From Pirellulales bacterium (GTDB lineage: Bacteria; Planctomycetota; Planctomycetia; Pirellulales; JACPPG01), in NCBI GenBank assembly GCA_036499395.1, contig DASYDW010000095.1:62001-126000 (forward strand): a DNA stretch of 64,000 nucleotides. The letters run 5' to 3'. Numbering within the stretch: position 1 is the first letter of the stretch; every line of letters begins with the position of its first letter. The translations under genes and the position numbers were made by a program. Below, piece after piece: positions 8,585 through 17,372 of this stretch. Under the pieces are notes generated by a model, which searched no databases, was not told where the DNA came from, and saw only the letters and a program-made list of their open reading frames with translations.

Positions 8585-9283
8585 CTAACCGCGGAACCAG
8601 TCCGTCTTGCCGAGTGCCGAGGGGGTCGGGATCTTCGGTAGCTTGTTGCGCGGTGGCGACTTCTTCGGCGGCTCGCGCGTGACGTCCGCCGAATCGGGCG
8701 TCGGCTCGGGGGATGTTTCTACAGCTCGGTCGCTGATCACTTCGCTTCCCGCGGGAGTCGGCTCCTGGTACGAGCCTTGCGAGCAACTCGCGCAGTTGGC
8801 GCACGTGCCGCAGGTCGAGCAGCCTTGGCCGCATTTGCTGCATTTGCCTCCCCAGGTGACGAGCTCGGGCGTGCAGGTATCTTTGTTGCAACGGTAATAC
8901 AAATACCGGCCGCGCCCGCAACTGCAATGGTTGCAGCGCGGCTCGCCGCAGTAGCCCAGCCAAGGATCACAGCAGGCCGGCACACCGGGCCACACGGACA
9001 TACCTCCCGGCAGGACTCCGAAATCGGGACGCGAGCCGAACCATCCTCCGCCGTTTGCGACATATCCACCCGAAAGCTCGCCAGCGGAGTAGGCACCTTC
9101 CTTCTCTTCGACCTGTTCGCCCGCGGCCTGCGAGGTCAACCGAGCCGAGGGACGGCGCGTCGCCTTGGGCACTGGCTTGCCGCCGGCCATTGCCACGTAA
9201 CGGATGCCGCTTTGTGCCGACGCATGGTCGGCCAGCAAGAGAGCAATTGTCGCGACGGCGACAGGCAATGCGAACGACTTCAT
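8585..9283 (-). CDS. Secreted cysteine-rich protein
   Basis: A 232-residue exported protein. It has a clear signal peptide (1-23, ending ASA|Q). The centre is very rich in cysteine and glycine: ACCDPW, CGEPRCNHCSCGRGR, RCNKDTC, then a run of CxxC pairs (KCSKCGQGCSTCGTCANCASC) at about residues 143-163. The C-terminus is Pro/Lys-rich. The spacing resembles metal-binding or heavily disulphide-bonded surface proteins; planctomycete cell walls are known to contain cystine-rich proteins, so a wall role is possible. It is convergent with the 7352 gene (45-base gap). No homologous enzyme family is recognised. Confidence 0.7.
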   Translation of the reverse strand: MKSFALPVAVATIALLLADHASAQSGIRYVAMAGGKPVPKATRRPSARLTSQAAGEQVEEKEGAYSAGELSGGYVANGGGWFGSRPDFGVLPGGMSVWPGVPACCDPWLGYCGEPRCNHCSCGRGRYLYYRCNKDTCTPELVTWGGKCSKCGQGCSTCGTCANCASCSQGSYQEPTPAGSEVISDRAVETSPEPTPDSADVTREPPKKSPPRNKLPKIPTPSALGKTDWFRG

Positions 9284-9602
9284 AGCACGTCCCTGTACGT
9301 TTTGGTAAACCGTGCGGCCTGTGTGGACCGCAACGATCGACGCGGACCTTGCCCGTTATGAAAGAAGTGCGGGAATCGGGACGCAGTCGGCATGAAACCG
9401 ATCGACCGCGTCACTTTCTTGCAGTCGGTCGGAAAGGGGCAGGATGGTGAGAAATCGCCCGGCCCGCGTCACAAGACGTTCGTGCGCTTGCAAGCAAGGC
9501 AACCAAGGCAAAGTTTACGGCGATATGCTCGGTTAGCAGCCGCTGAGCCTTTCCGCTTTCCCCGCGCGATCAGACGGCAGGCACTTGCGCAGCACCCGCC
9601 AC
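9284..9602. other. Intergenic region between two minus-strand genes
   Basis: No gene is seen. This region lies downstream of the cyanophycin-synthetase-like gene and upstream of the cysteine-rich protein, so it should hold the latter's promoter, but no clear -35/-10 pair stands out. It does not encode the missing C-terminal Mur-ligase domain of the upstream enzyme in any frame that I could follow. Confidence 0.4.
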
Positions 9603-11738
9603 CTAGGTAACGCCGCGCGATAGCCCGCGTGCGATTTCGTCCAGCGAAAGCCCCAGAGCCCAGGCCGCGCCGGCAGCCGCCGCGGCATAATCCGTCTGCG
9701 CCAGATCGGGTTGTTCAGGCCCGTTCCCAGGGAGCGTGATTTCGACGGGCAATTTATCCCCGGCGAACATCCGCAGCCGGCCCGGGGCGCTCAGCACGAC
9801 GCGCCCCCCTTTGCTGCGATGCGCGAGCGCGATCGCATTCCGCGGATCGCGCGTGAAATAAATCAGCGAACCCCGGCAGTGTTCAGCCATGGCCGCGGTG
9901 GTCGGTTCGTCGGCATTCAATACGGCCCAGCCGCGTTGTTTCGCCACGGCCTCGACGACACAGCGCTTGAGCACCGAAATCTGTTCGGCGCGCTCGGCAT
10001 CGTTCAGGTCGTCCCGATGTTCGTGGTCCACGCACGTCACGACGGCCACGTCGCAGTCGTCGAAGCCGAGCCCTTCATCGCGCACGCTCTCGGCGCTGAC
10101 TTCGCAAACGGCCCATTCGACTTGCGGATGTTGCAGAATTGCCTGAGCGCCGTCGTAGCCGCTGGCGTCGCCGGGCTTCACGAGCTTGCCGTCACGAAAT
10201 ACGCCGTCGCTCGTAGCAAGGGCCACCGGACCGGCGCCACGTTGGAGAATGGCCCCGAGTAAACGTACCGTGGCGGTCTTCCCCTTGCTGCCGGTCACGG
10301 CGACGAGCGGGATGCGACCATTCTCGCCTGGCGGAAACATTGTCGCGACGATCGCTTCACCCACGGGGCGCGGCTTGCCCGAGGCCGGCTGCACGTGCAT
10401 CTGCAGACCTGGCCCGGCGTTGACCTCGACGATCGCGCCTCCTTGCTCTTCGAGCGGGCGGCCAATGTCTTCGGCCACGATATCCAACCCGGCGATATCC
10501 AGACCCACGACCGCGGCGGCCTCGACGGCGCGCGCTGCCACCTCGGGATGAACGCGCTCGGTAACGTCGGTATCGACGTTGCCATTGCGCTTAATCAGGA
10601 TGCGCGTGCCGGCCGCGGGAATGGAGTCCGGGCGGTAACCCTGCTGCTCGAGCGCCAGGGTCGTGATCGGGTCGAGCTCGATCGTGTAGAGCAGGCTCGA
10701 GCAATCTTCACCACGGCGCGGATCAGAGTTGAGTTGCTCGTCGATCAATTGCGCCACATGGCGCGATCCATCGCCGACGATCACGGCCGGTTCGCCGCGC
10801 GAAGCCGCGATGACGCGGCCGTCGACCACGAGTAAACGATGCTCGGCGCCTGGCGCGAAGCGTTCGACTAGCACACCGCTGCCGATGCCATTGGCGTAGG
10901 TAAACGCCGAGGTCACTTGTTCGCGCGTCGTAAGCCCCGTGAAGACGCCGCGACCGTGGTTGCTGTCGCGCGGCTTTACCACGACGGGCGTGCCGATCTC
11001 CTCCGCTGCTTCCCAGGCATCGTCCGCATCGGTGGCGGGACGCCCCTCGGGCACAGGCGCACCAATCGTGCGCAGCAAACGTCGGGTCAGCTCCTTGTCG
11101 TGCGCAATCGACTCGGCGATGGCGCAGGTGCGATCGGTTTCGGCGGTCAGGATGCGGCGTTGCCGGGCACCCCAGCCGAGCTGCACGAGGCTGCCCGTAT
11201 TCAAGCGATGGGTCGGAATATCGCGTGCTTCGGCCGCGTCGACGATCGCGCGCGTGCTGGGCCCCAGGCATAAATCATCTGCCATGTCGCGCAGGCGATC
11301 GAGTTCTTCCTTGATGTCGAAGGGAGTTGCATAGACGGCGGCCTGATTCAGGCGCATGGCTGTGCGAAAACATTCCAGGCCGAGCGTGGCGTCCTCGAAC
11401 TCGATGACGACCTTGTAGACCCCTTCCTCGGTTGTCTCGCGCGCCTTGCCGAAGCCGACGTTGCAGCCCACCAGTTGCTGCAGTTCGAGCGTGACGTGTT
11501 CCAGGATATGTCCCTGGTACGTTCCGCGTCGCAAACGCTCGAAGAATCCCCCCCGTTCGCCGATGCTGCAGCGATGTTCGATCATCGACGGCAGCCAGGA
11601 CATGACCCGCTCGTTGAAGCCGGGCAAGATGTTGGACGGAGAGTCCTTTAGCTCTTGGAGATCGATCAGCGCTTCGAGCACGGGAAACCAGGCCCAGGTG
11701 TTCGAGCCGCGCAACGTGCGAATCCGGCGAATTTCCAT
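9603..11738 (-). CDS. cphA: Cyanophycin-synthetase-like enzyme with shortened C-terminus
   Basis: A 711-residue ATP-dependent amide ligase of the cyanophycin synthetase family, which builds arginine-aspartate polymers. The N-domain (about 1-160; ends in GCNVGFGKARET, IEFEDATLG) is followed by an ATP-grasp domain (about 200-475) with PVVVKPRDSNHGRGV, RLLVVDGRVIAASRGEPA, LDIAGLDIVAED and IVEVNAGPGL. A Mur-ligase central domain then begins, with P-loop VTGSKGKTAT. Family members are usually about 870-900 residues; this one stops after ARGLSRGV, at the junction to the Mur C-terminal lobe, so the lobe carrying the DYAHNP-type motif is absent. Shorter CphA2 enzymes also lack part of this region. 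The divergent ABC exporter and DUF1854 genes support a link to cyanophycin-type metabolism. Its product is not predictable. Confidence 0.88.
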   Translation of the reverse strand: MEIRRIRTLRGSNTWAWFPVLEALIDLQELKDSPSNILPGFNERVMSWLPSMIEHRCSIGERGGFFERLRRGTYQGHILEHVTLELQQLVGCNVGFGKARETTEEGVYKVVIEFEDATLGLECFRTAMRLNQAAVYATPFDIKEELDRLRDMADDLCLGPSTRAIVDAAEARDIPTHRLNTGSLVQLGWGARQRRILTAETDRTCAIAESIAHDKELTRRLLRTIGAPVPEGRPATDADDAWEAAEEIGTPVVVKPRDSNHGRGVFTGLTTREQVTSAFTYANGIGSGVLVERFAPGAEHRLLVVDGRVIAASRGEPAVIVGDGSRHVAQLIDEQLNSDPRRGEDCSSLLYTIELDPITTLALEQQGYRPDSIPAAGTRILIKRNGNVDTDVTERVHPEVAARAVEAAAVVGLDIAGLDIVAEDIGRPLEEQGGAIVEVNAGPGLQMHVQPASGKPRPVGEAIVATMFPPGENGRIPLVAVTGSKGKTATVRLLGAILQRGAGPVALATSDGVFRDGKLVKPGDASGYDGAQAILQHPQVEWAVCEVSAESVRDEGLGFDDCDVAVVTCVDHEHRDDLNDAERAEQISVLKRCVVEAVAKQRGWAVLNADEPTTAAMAEHCRGSLIYFTRDPRNAIALAHRSKGGRVVLSAPGRLRMFAGDKLPVEITLPGNGPEQPDLAQTDYAAAAAGAAWALGLSLDEIARGLSRGVT

Positions 11739-11976
11739 AAAGGCGGGATTTTTGGAACGGTGTTTGCAACTGCTTGTGCGGGCCGACGTTGCGTAACGTC
11801 GGACGGGTTTGATTAAGCGCTGGCCGCACAGCTAGCCTGGCAGACAAATTTGCCCCAGGTCAGCTTTACGGGCATGTCGCGGCCGGTCAAGGGCCGCGCA
11901 GCCGGAACGGTGGGAATCATCGGACCTACAAGGGTTTTAACGATCTGATTTGTCCGCACGGATTTAGGGTTTAGAA
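11739..11976. promoter_or_regulatory. Divergent promoter region with an 8-bp palindrome
   Basis: This 238-base region separates the cphA-like gene (-) from the ABC exporter (+), so both promoters must lie here. A perfect inverted repeat, CCGACGTT (11783-11790) and AACGTCGG (11795-11802) around GCGT, lies 45-64 bases upstream of the cphA-like start. It is a reasonable operator candidate. No unambiguous -35/-10 boxes were identified. Confidence 0.5.
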
Positions 11977-14343
11977 TTGAGCGAGTCGCTTGCCTGCTAC
12001 ACCCCGCCCGCCGCGCCCGGCCTGATGGCCCCTGCCTTGGAGCACACTCCTTTGGACGATGTACCTTTCATCCTGCCAACGCTGCCCGACGCTTGGCGTC
12101 GCACGGCCCTGGCTCAACTCGAATCAGGGGAAGTGATCCACGCTTGGTTCACACCCGACCTGGCTAGCCCGTTGCGTTACGGGACGGGCTTGGTGTTGCT
12201 GACCGACCGTCGCATCCTGGCGGCCGCGCCGGCACGTGCGCGCGACAACGGCGAAGTGACAACGACCGAGTGGGATAGTTGGCCGCTGAATGACGTCGCC
12301 AACGTACGCGCCAGAGAAAAGAGCGGCCTGGGCACCCTCGAGCTTTTGGCTTCCGATCGCCGCCTGGGTCATTGGCGATATACGAATGGGCTGGCGGCAA
12401 GCGCCCATGAATTCGTTCGATGCTTCGATGGTGTGCGCCGCGGTTTGCCGCTCGAGAATCTCGAGCCGGATGAAGGCGAAGTAATCGCGCAGCCCGCCGA
12501 AGCGCCTGTCAGCACCAAGGCTCTATGGCGTCTGGCGCGTTTCGCTCGGCAACGATGGGGCATGGTCCTGTTGGGATTCGTCCTTACCGTGTCGACCACG
12601 ACGGCCGGACTGATCCCGACGTATCTAACCGTCCCGTTGCTAGGCGGTTTGAATGAACACTACGAAGAGTTCCGCAAGATCACCGAAGAGCCGCGTCTGA
12701 CACCGGTCATGCGCGAAAAGGCGCTCGACGCGCTACAGGATCATGACGGCCCGAGTTTTGGCCGGCTGGTGAGCCTGTGCCTGTTGGGAATGGGCGCCTC
12801 GGCCGTCGCGGCCTGGCTGCTTGGTTGGGCCCAGGGCGTTGTCATGTCGCGCGTCAGCGAGAGCATCGCGGGAGACCTGCGCAACCAAACCTATGCCCAC
12901 CTGCACAAGCTGTCGCTCGAATTCTTCGGCGGTAAACGCACCGGCGATCTCATTGCGCGCATTTCCAGCGACACCGATCGCATTTGCAACTTCCTGGCCG
13001 ATAACGTTGTCGACTTCGCCAGCGACATTTTGTTTCTCATTGGCATGTCGGTCATTTTGTTTACCTGGGACCCGGTCCTGGCCTTGGCGGGCCTATTGCC
13101 GCTGCCGCTGGTCGGCTGGTTGGTTTACTACGTTCGCGGGCAGTTGCAACACGGCTTCACGCGCGGCGGCCGCGCTTGGTCCGAGATGACCAACGTTCTG
13201 GCCGATACGATCCCGGGCATCCGCGTCGTCAAGGCGTTCGCCCAAGAGAATCGCGAAACCGACCGCTTCGTCCGCGCGAACGATCGCGTGGTTCACGCCA
13301 ATAATCGCGTCAACATGGTATGGGCATTCTTCTGGCCGCTGGTGCTGTTTTTGAATACCGGCGGGCTGCTGGTCGTGTGGGCCTTTGGTGCGTGGCGGGT
13401 TTTTGATTTCCGCATCGAGCCCCAGTACGTGGCCGGCTTTTACCTGTTCATCATGCGGTTCTACACCCGGCTGGAATCGATGAGCCGGATGTTCTCGATG
13501 ACGCAACGTGCCGCAGCCAGTTCGCAGCGCATTTTCGAAATCTTGGACCGCGTCCCAAGCGTGCCCGAGCCCGCGGTCCCCGTTCACCCGGGGCGTATTC
13601 ACGGTGAGATTGAGTTGCGCGGCATCGGGTTCCGCTATGGCAATCGCCAGGTCATCGAGAACGTCGATCTGACGATCGAACCGGGCGAGATGGTCGGCCT
13701 GGTCGGACCGAGCGGGTCGGGTAAGAGCACACTGGTGAATCTGGTTTGCCGCTTCTACGACGTGACGCAGGGCTCGGTGTTGGTCGATGGGGTCGACATC
13801 CGGCAGTTCCCCGTCTCTGAGTACCGCCAGAACATCGGCATGGTGCTGCAAGATCCGTTCTTGTTCTTCGGCACGATCTTAGAGAACATCGCTTACGGTC
13901 GTCCCGACGCTACGCGTGAAGATATCATCGCAGCAGCTCGCGCGGCGAAGGCGCATGAGTTCATCATGCGGCTGCCCGATGGTTATGACTCGCTGGTCGG
14001 CGAACGGGGGCAGTCGCTCTCGGGTGGCGAGCGGCAGCGCATCTCGATTGCCCGCGCCATCTTGATCGATCCGAGAATTCTGATTTTGGACGAAGCAACC
14101 AGCTCGGTCGATACCGAAACCGAGCGCGAAATTCAGGAAGCGCTCGACAATCTCACGCAAGGTCGTACGACGATCGCGATCGCACATCGTTTGAGTACGC
14201 TGCGGCGGGCCAATCGTTTGATCGTGCTCGATCGCGGCCGCATCGTGGAGACCGGGCAGCATCAAGAGCTGGTGCAAACCCCCGGCATGTACGCCCGGTT
14301 GCATCGGGCCCAGTTGGCACTGGCGCGGGAAGCGCTCGAATAA
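11977..14343 (+). CDS. ABC exporter with N-terminal PH-like domain (cyanophycin-associated type)
   Basis: A 788-residue fused ABC exporter. Residues about 45-165 form a soluble beta domain resembling bacterial PH domains (YGTGLVLLTDRRILAAA, GTLELLASDRRLGHWRYT). A six-helix exporter membrane domain follows (about 190-510), with the typical coupling sequences GDLIARISSDTDRI and GIRVVKAFAQE. The ATPase domain has Walker A GPSGSGKST (about 576-584), Q-loop LQDPFLF, signature LSGGERQRISIARAI, Walker B ILILDEATSS and switch AHRLST. The start is a TTG with AGGG about 8 bases upstream; an ATG at 12025 is an alternative. It is 57 bases upstream of a DUF1854 gene and divergent from the cphA-like gene. 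I recall this architecture being annotated as a cyanophycin metabolism-associated ABC transporter. The substrate is unknown. Confidence 0.9.
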   Translation: MSESLACYTPPAAPGLMAPALEHTPLDDVPFILPTLPDAWRRTALAQLESGEVIHAWFTPDLASPLRYGTGLVLLTDRRILAAAPARARDNGEVTTTEWDSWPLNDVANVRAREKSGLGTLELLASDRRLGHWRYTNGLAASAHEFVRCFDGVRRGLPLENLEPDEGEVIAQPAEAPVSTKALWRLARFARQRWGMVLLGFVLTVSTTTAGLIPTYLTVPLLGGLNEHYEEFRKITEEPRLTPVMREKALDALQDHDGPSFGRLVSLCLLGMGASAVAAWLLGWAQGVVMSRVSESIAGDLRNQTYAHLHKLSLEFFGGKRTGDLIARISSDTDRICNFLADNVVDFASDILFLIGMSVILFTWDPVLALAGLLPLPLVGWLVYYVRGQLQHGFTRGGRAWSEMTNVLADTIPGIRVVKAFAQENRETDRFVRANDRVVHANNRVNMVWAFFWPLVLFLNTGGLLVVWAFGAWRVFDFRIEPQYVAGFYLFIMRFYTRLESMSRMFSMTQRAAASSQRIFEILDRVPSVPEPAVPVHPGRIHGEIELRGIGFRYGNRQVIENVDLTIEPGEMVGLVGPSGSGKSTLVNLVCRFYDVTQGSVLVDGVDIRQFPVSEYRQNIGMVLQDPFLFFGTILENIAYGRPDATREDIIAAARAAKAHEFIMRLPDGYDSLVGERGQSLSGGERQRISIARAILIDPRILILDEATSSVDTETEREIQEALDNLTQGRTTIAIAHRLSTLRRANRLIVLDRGRIVETGQHQELVQTPGMYARLHRAQLALAREALE

Positions 14344-14400
14344 TGACGCTCGCGCTAAGTGGTAGCCTGAACCTGATGCGGACACGGAGGCGTAGCAATC

Positions 14401-14904
14401 ATGGCAACTGACAAGGATGAGGGCTCTCGCGCTGCGCAGCTCGCCGGGATTTCGCTGCAGTACGACTCGTTCGGCCGCTTGGTGCTAATCGATAGCAATG
14501 GCCGTCGTCACGTGGGTGTCGAGCCGATCCGCGCGTTTCCGCTATCCGATGCACAGCGCGGTATTTCGATCTGCAACGTGGAAGGGGTCGAAGTGCTGTG
14601 GATCGACGATCTGCAGACGATGCCGGCCGCATCCCGCAAAATGGTTGAAGAAGAGCTCGGTCGGCGGGAATTCATGCCCGTGATCGAGCGCATCGTCAGC
14701 GTCTCGTCGAATGCGGATCCTTCGCGGTGGGAAGTTGATACCGATCGCGGCCGGACCGAGTTTCTGCTGAAAAGTGAGGACGACGTGCGGCGCGTTGGCC
14801 CGCGCGGCGCGATTCTGCTCGATTCCGCCGGCATGCGTTACATTGTGCCCGATACCAAGAAGCTGGACTCGGCGAGTCGCCGCGTGCTGGAACGGTATCT
14901 GTAG
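14401..14904 (+). CDS. DUF1854 family protein
   Basis: A 167-residue soluble protein of the DUF1854 family. It shows two similar beta-rich halves: residues about 15-75 (LQYDSFGRLVLIDSNG, EPIRAFPLSDAQRGISICN, EGVEVLWIDDL) and about 95-165 (VIERIVSVSSNADPSRWEVDTDRG, FLLKSEDDVRRVGPRGAILLDSAGMRYIVPD). There is no signal peptide or catalytic motif. DUF1854 proteins are regularly found beside ABC exporters in cyanophycin-like loci, and here the gene directly follows such an exporter, so they are very likely one operon. A role as an accessory or regulatory subunit of the exporter is an inference. The start ATG at 14401 has a GGAGG at 14385-14389. Confidence 0.88.
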   Translation: MATDKDEGSRAAQLAGISLQYDSFGRLVLIDSNGRRHVGVEPIRAFPLSDAQRGISICNVEGVEVLWIDDLQTMPAASRKMVEEELGRREFMPVIERIVSVSSNADPSRWEVDTDRGRTEFLLKSEDDVRRVGPRGAILLDSAGMRYIVPDTKKLDSASRRVLERYL

Positions 14905-14980
14905 GGGCGGGTGGATCGGCGGGTGCCAACACCCTTTTCTCGTTTCGTCTGCGCGCTGTCGTCGCCCCGCCCAGTATAGC

Positions 14981-15023
14981 GCCCCTCAACCTGTCCTCTC
15001 CCCGGAGGGAGAGGGGTTTTAAT
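14981..15023 (+). terminator. Rho-independent terminator within dispersed repeat family I, copy 2
   Basis: An 8-bp perfect stem CCTCTCCC (14995-15002) and GGGAGAGG (15007-15014), loop CGGA, is followed by GG and TTTT. It lies 90 bases after the DUF1854 stop and before the convergent thioesterase. The whole element aligns with the minus strand of 5112-5152, so it is also a copy of a dispersed repeat. Confidence 0.7.
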
Positions 15024-15046
15024 GGACCGTAGCGATTCTGCTGCGA

Positions 15047-15499
15047 TTAGCTGCTGTTGCGGATTCGCAGGAGTTTTTCCAGGCGCTCGCGTAGCTCTTG
15101 CCAGCACTGATCGGCGTTCTGTGGTGCCAGCGATTCGACGGGAAGTGGCGCGGGTTGGCCGGCTGCATCGACTTGCACGAAGCCCATCAGGGCGTCCATC
15201 CACGGGCCCTCGTCGCCGGCTAACGGGGTGCCCAGCAGGCCGACCACCAGATACGCGCGGGTCGTGTGCAGGACGATCCCTTGAATCTCGATCATCGAGC
15301 CGACAGGGACAGGCCGGTAGCATTCCAGCGAGAGGACACGCCGCAGGAGAAAATTGGCGCCGTCGCCGATCGTTTGGTGGGCCGTGATATAAGCGGCCTC
15401 GAGCGCAATGCGCAAGAGCGAGCCTGCGTACAGGGTGTGGTGATGATTCGTATCCACCGGCAGGACCAGCCGGTGCGTGTGGATGACGCCGTCGCTCAT
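15047..15499 (-). CDS. Hot-dog fold acyl-CoA thioesterase-like protein
   Basis: A 150-residue protein. It has the hot-dog helix motif NHHHTLYAGSLLRIALEAAYITAH at residues 18-41, comparable to the HHNGTLFGGxxL helix of YciA/acyl-CoA hydrolase-type thioesterases, followed by the beta strands VLSLECYRPVPVGSMIEIQGIVLHTTRAYLVVG. An aspartate or asparagine usually precedes the helix; here DTNHHH fits. Substrate is unknown. The gene converges on the DUF1854 gene, with the terminator repeat between them. The start ATG at 15499 is the only reasonable one. The length is normal for a single-domain thioesterase. Confidence 0.75.
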   Translation of the reverse strand: MSDGVIHTHRLVLPVDTNHHHTLYAGSLLRIALEAAYITAHQTIGDGANFLLRRVLSLECYRPVPVGSMIEIQGIVLHTTRAYLVVGLLGTPLAGDEGPWMDALMGFVQVDAAGQPAPLPVESLAPQNADQCWQELRERLEKLLRIRNSS

Positions 15500-15688
15500 A
15501 GTTCTTATCTTATAAAAGCCGTTGGGCCGACGTTCAACTATAGTTCGTGCGGTACGTGAGCTGCGTTCGGTTTCCCGATCGCGGGCGAGCTGGCCGCCGA
15601 ACGTGGTTGCTGCCGAGCGTCTCGGTGATTGAACATTACGGCCGCCCCGGGTTTATCGCCACCGCCGCCTTTAGCGCGATCGGACCGC

Positions 15689-17173
15689 ATGGACGAACAG
15701 AAATCTTTCTCCTCGCGCTGGGCGCTATTGTTCGCCATGCTCAGCATGGCCGTCGGAACCGGCAGCATTTGGCGCTTCCCACGCATCGTGGCCAAGAATG
15801 GCGGCGGCACGTTTTTGTTGCCCTGGGTGATCTCGCTGTTCGCCTGGAGCATCCCGCTGATCATTCTCGAGTTCGCGCTGGGGCGCGGGATGAAGGCCGG
15901 ACCCTTGGGCTCGATCGTGCGGCTGATCGGGCCACGGTTCGCATGGATGGGGGCCTGGGTCACGCTCGTGGCCGTGGCGATCATGTTCTACTACTCGGTC
16001 GTCACCGGCTGGGTGTTGGAATACTTCGTCGTGTCGCTCACCGGCGAGCTGGCCAAGGCCGAGCCGCAACAGTTCTACGATCAGTTCATTGCCGGCCCGT
16101 GGCCGCTGGTACTGCATTTCATCAGCATGAGTTTGGCGCTGGGGGTGATCTGGCGCGGCGTCGGCGCCATCGAGCGCGTGACGACGATCCTGCTGCCGAG
16201 CCTGTTCTTTTTGATCGTGGCGCTGGCGATTCGCGCAGCGCTGCTGCCAGGGGCCGAGCGCGGCTTGAAGTTCATGTTCACGGTCGACTGGTCGCAATTG
16301 GGCAACTACAGCATCTGGCTCGAAGCGCTCACGCAGAACGCCTGGGACACGGGATCTGGTTGGGGGTTGATCACGGTCTATGCCATCTACGTTCGCGCGA
16401 AGGACGATAGCAGCGTCAATTGCTTCCTATTGGGGATCGGCAACAACATCGCCTCGCTGCTATCGGGCGTGGCCGTGCTGTGTACGATTTTCGCCATCAT
16501 GCCGGACGCCGAAAAGCAAATCGTCGGCGCCGGTAACTACGGCCTGACGTTCGTCTGGTTTCCGCAGTTGTTCGCGCAGATGCCGGCCGGCGGGCTGTTC
16601 ATGATTTTCTTTTTCGCGGCGCTCTTCATGGCGGCGTTCATGTCGCTGATCTCGATGGTTGAGCTGGCGGTGCGCGGCCTGCAGGATCTGGGGATCACGC
16701 GCAATAGGTCCTTGCTGATCGCCGGCGGCATCGGTCTGCTGGGCGGCGTGCCGAGCGCAGTGAGCCTAGACTTTCTCGCCAATCAGGATTGGGTGTGGGC
16801 GAACGCCTTGATCCCCAGCGGCCTAATGTTCGGCTATGTCGCGGTGAAATATGGCTTAGAGGAATTTCGCCACCGCTACGTGAACCTGGCATGCAATCAG
16901 ATCACGATCGGCCGGTGGTGGTCGTTCGCCATTTGGGTGCTAGTTCCCGTACAGGGGGTGGTGCTGATGGTGTGGTTCTTCTGGCAGACATTTCCCGGTG
17001 CGACCTCGGCCAGTGGCGAGTCGTTAGCCATGACTGCTCGCGCGATCGAATGGCTGCGGCCCGACCGGGTCGAGAATGTCGGCACGGTGCTGGCTCAATG
17101 GGCCGTCTTGCTCACCGTGCTATGGGCTGCAAATCGTTGGATGGGGCGTAGCGCCGCCGAACAGCCGTCGTAA
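15689..17173 (+). CDS. Sodium-dependent transporter (SNF/NSS family)
   Basis: A 494-residue membrane protein of the neurotransmitter:sodium symporter family. TM1 carries the family signature, here AVGTGSIWRFPRIVAKNGGGTFLLPW (about residues 21-46; the NIWRFPY form is more usual), with the unwound glycine-rich Na+/substrate region. About 11-12 hydrophobic helices follow, including GWGLITVYAIYV (TM6 region) and FFAALFMAAFMSLISMVEL (TM8 region, with the Ser/Ala residues that line the sodium sites). It probably imports an amino acid or related solute with Na+. The ATG at 15689 is used; the frame is open upstream only through a TTG at 15629. It stands alone, upstream of sppA. Confidence 0.92.
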   Translation: MDEQKSFSSRWALLFAMLSMAVGTGSIWRFPRIVAKNGGGTFLLPWVISLFAWSIPLIILEFALGRGMKAGPLGSIVRLIGPRFAWMGAWVTLVAVAIMFYYSVVTGWVLEYFVVSLTGELAKAEPQQFYDQFIAGPWPLVLHFISMSLALGVIWRGVGAIERVTTILLPSLFFLIVALAIRAALLPGAERGLKFMFTVDWSQLGNYSIWLEALTQNAWDTGSGWGLITVYAIYVRAKDDSSVNCFLLGIGNNIASLLSGVAVLCTIFAIMPDAEKQIVGAGNYGLTFVWFPQLFAQMPAGGLFMIFFFAALFMAAFMSLISMVELAVRGLQDLGITRNRSLLIAGGIGLLGGVPSAVSLDFLANQDWVWANALIPSGLMFGYVAVKYGLEEFRHRYVNLACNQITIGRWWSFAIWVLVPVQGVVLMVWFFWQTFPGATSASGESLAMTARAIEWLRPDRVENVGTVLAQWAVLLTVLWAANRWMGRSAAEQPS

Positions 17174-17372
17174 GCTCGCCCACTTCCGTGCGCATGCACT
17201 GGCCGGAGCAAGGTTTTCGCCGTGGTGCCAGCGGCGGGGCTCCTGCCACTGGGGCGAGAAACCTATAATAAACTGCACGCTTTGGCGAACAGTCTGCCGA
17301 GGCGTAACGATGCCTCGCAGCCGACTCGTCGCACATCGCGCGACCCCCTTCATCGCCAGAGGAGAGCACTCG

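Noticed and set aside
15547-16410. Plus-strand ORF of 287 residues at the start of the transporter gene
   Set aside because: Arg- and His-rich translation in an alternative frame of the sodium-dependent transporter; no protein-like features.
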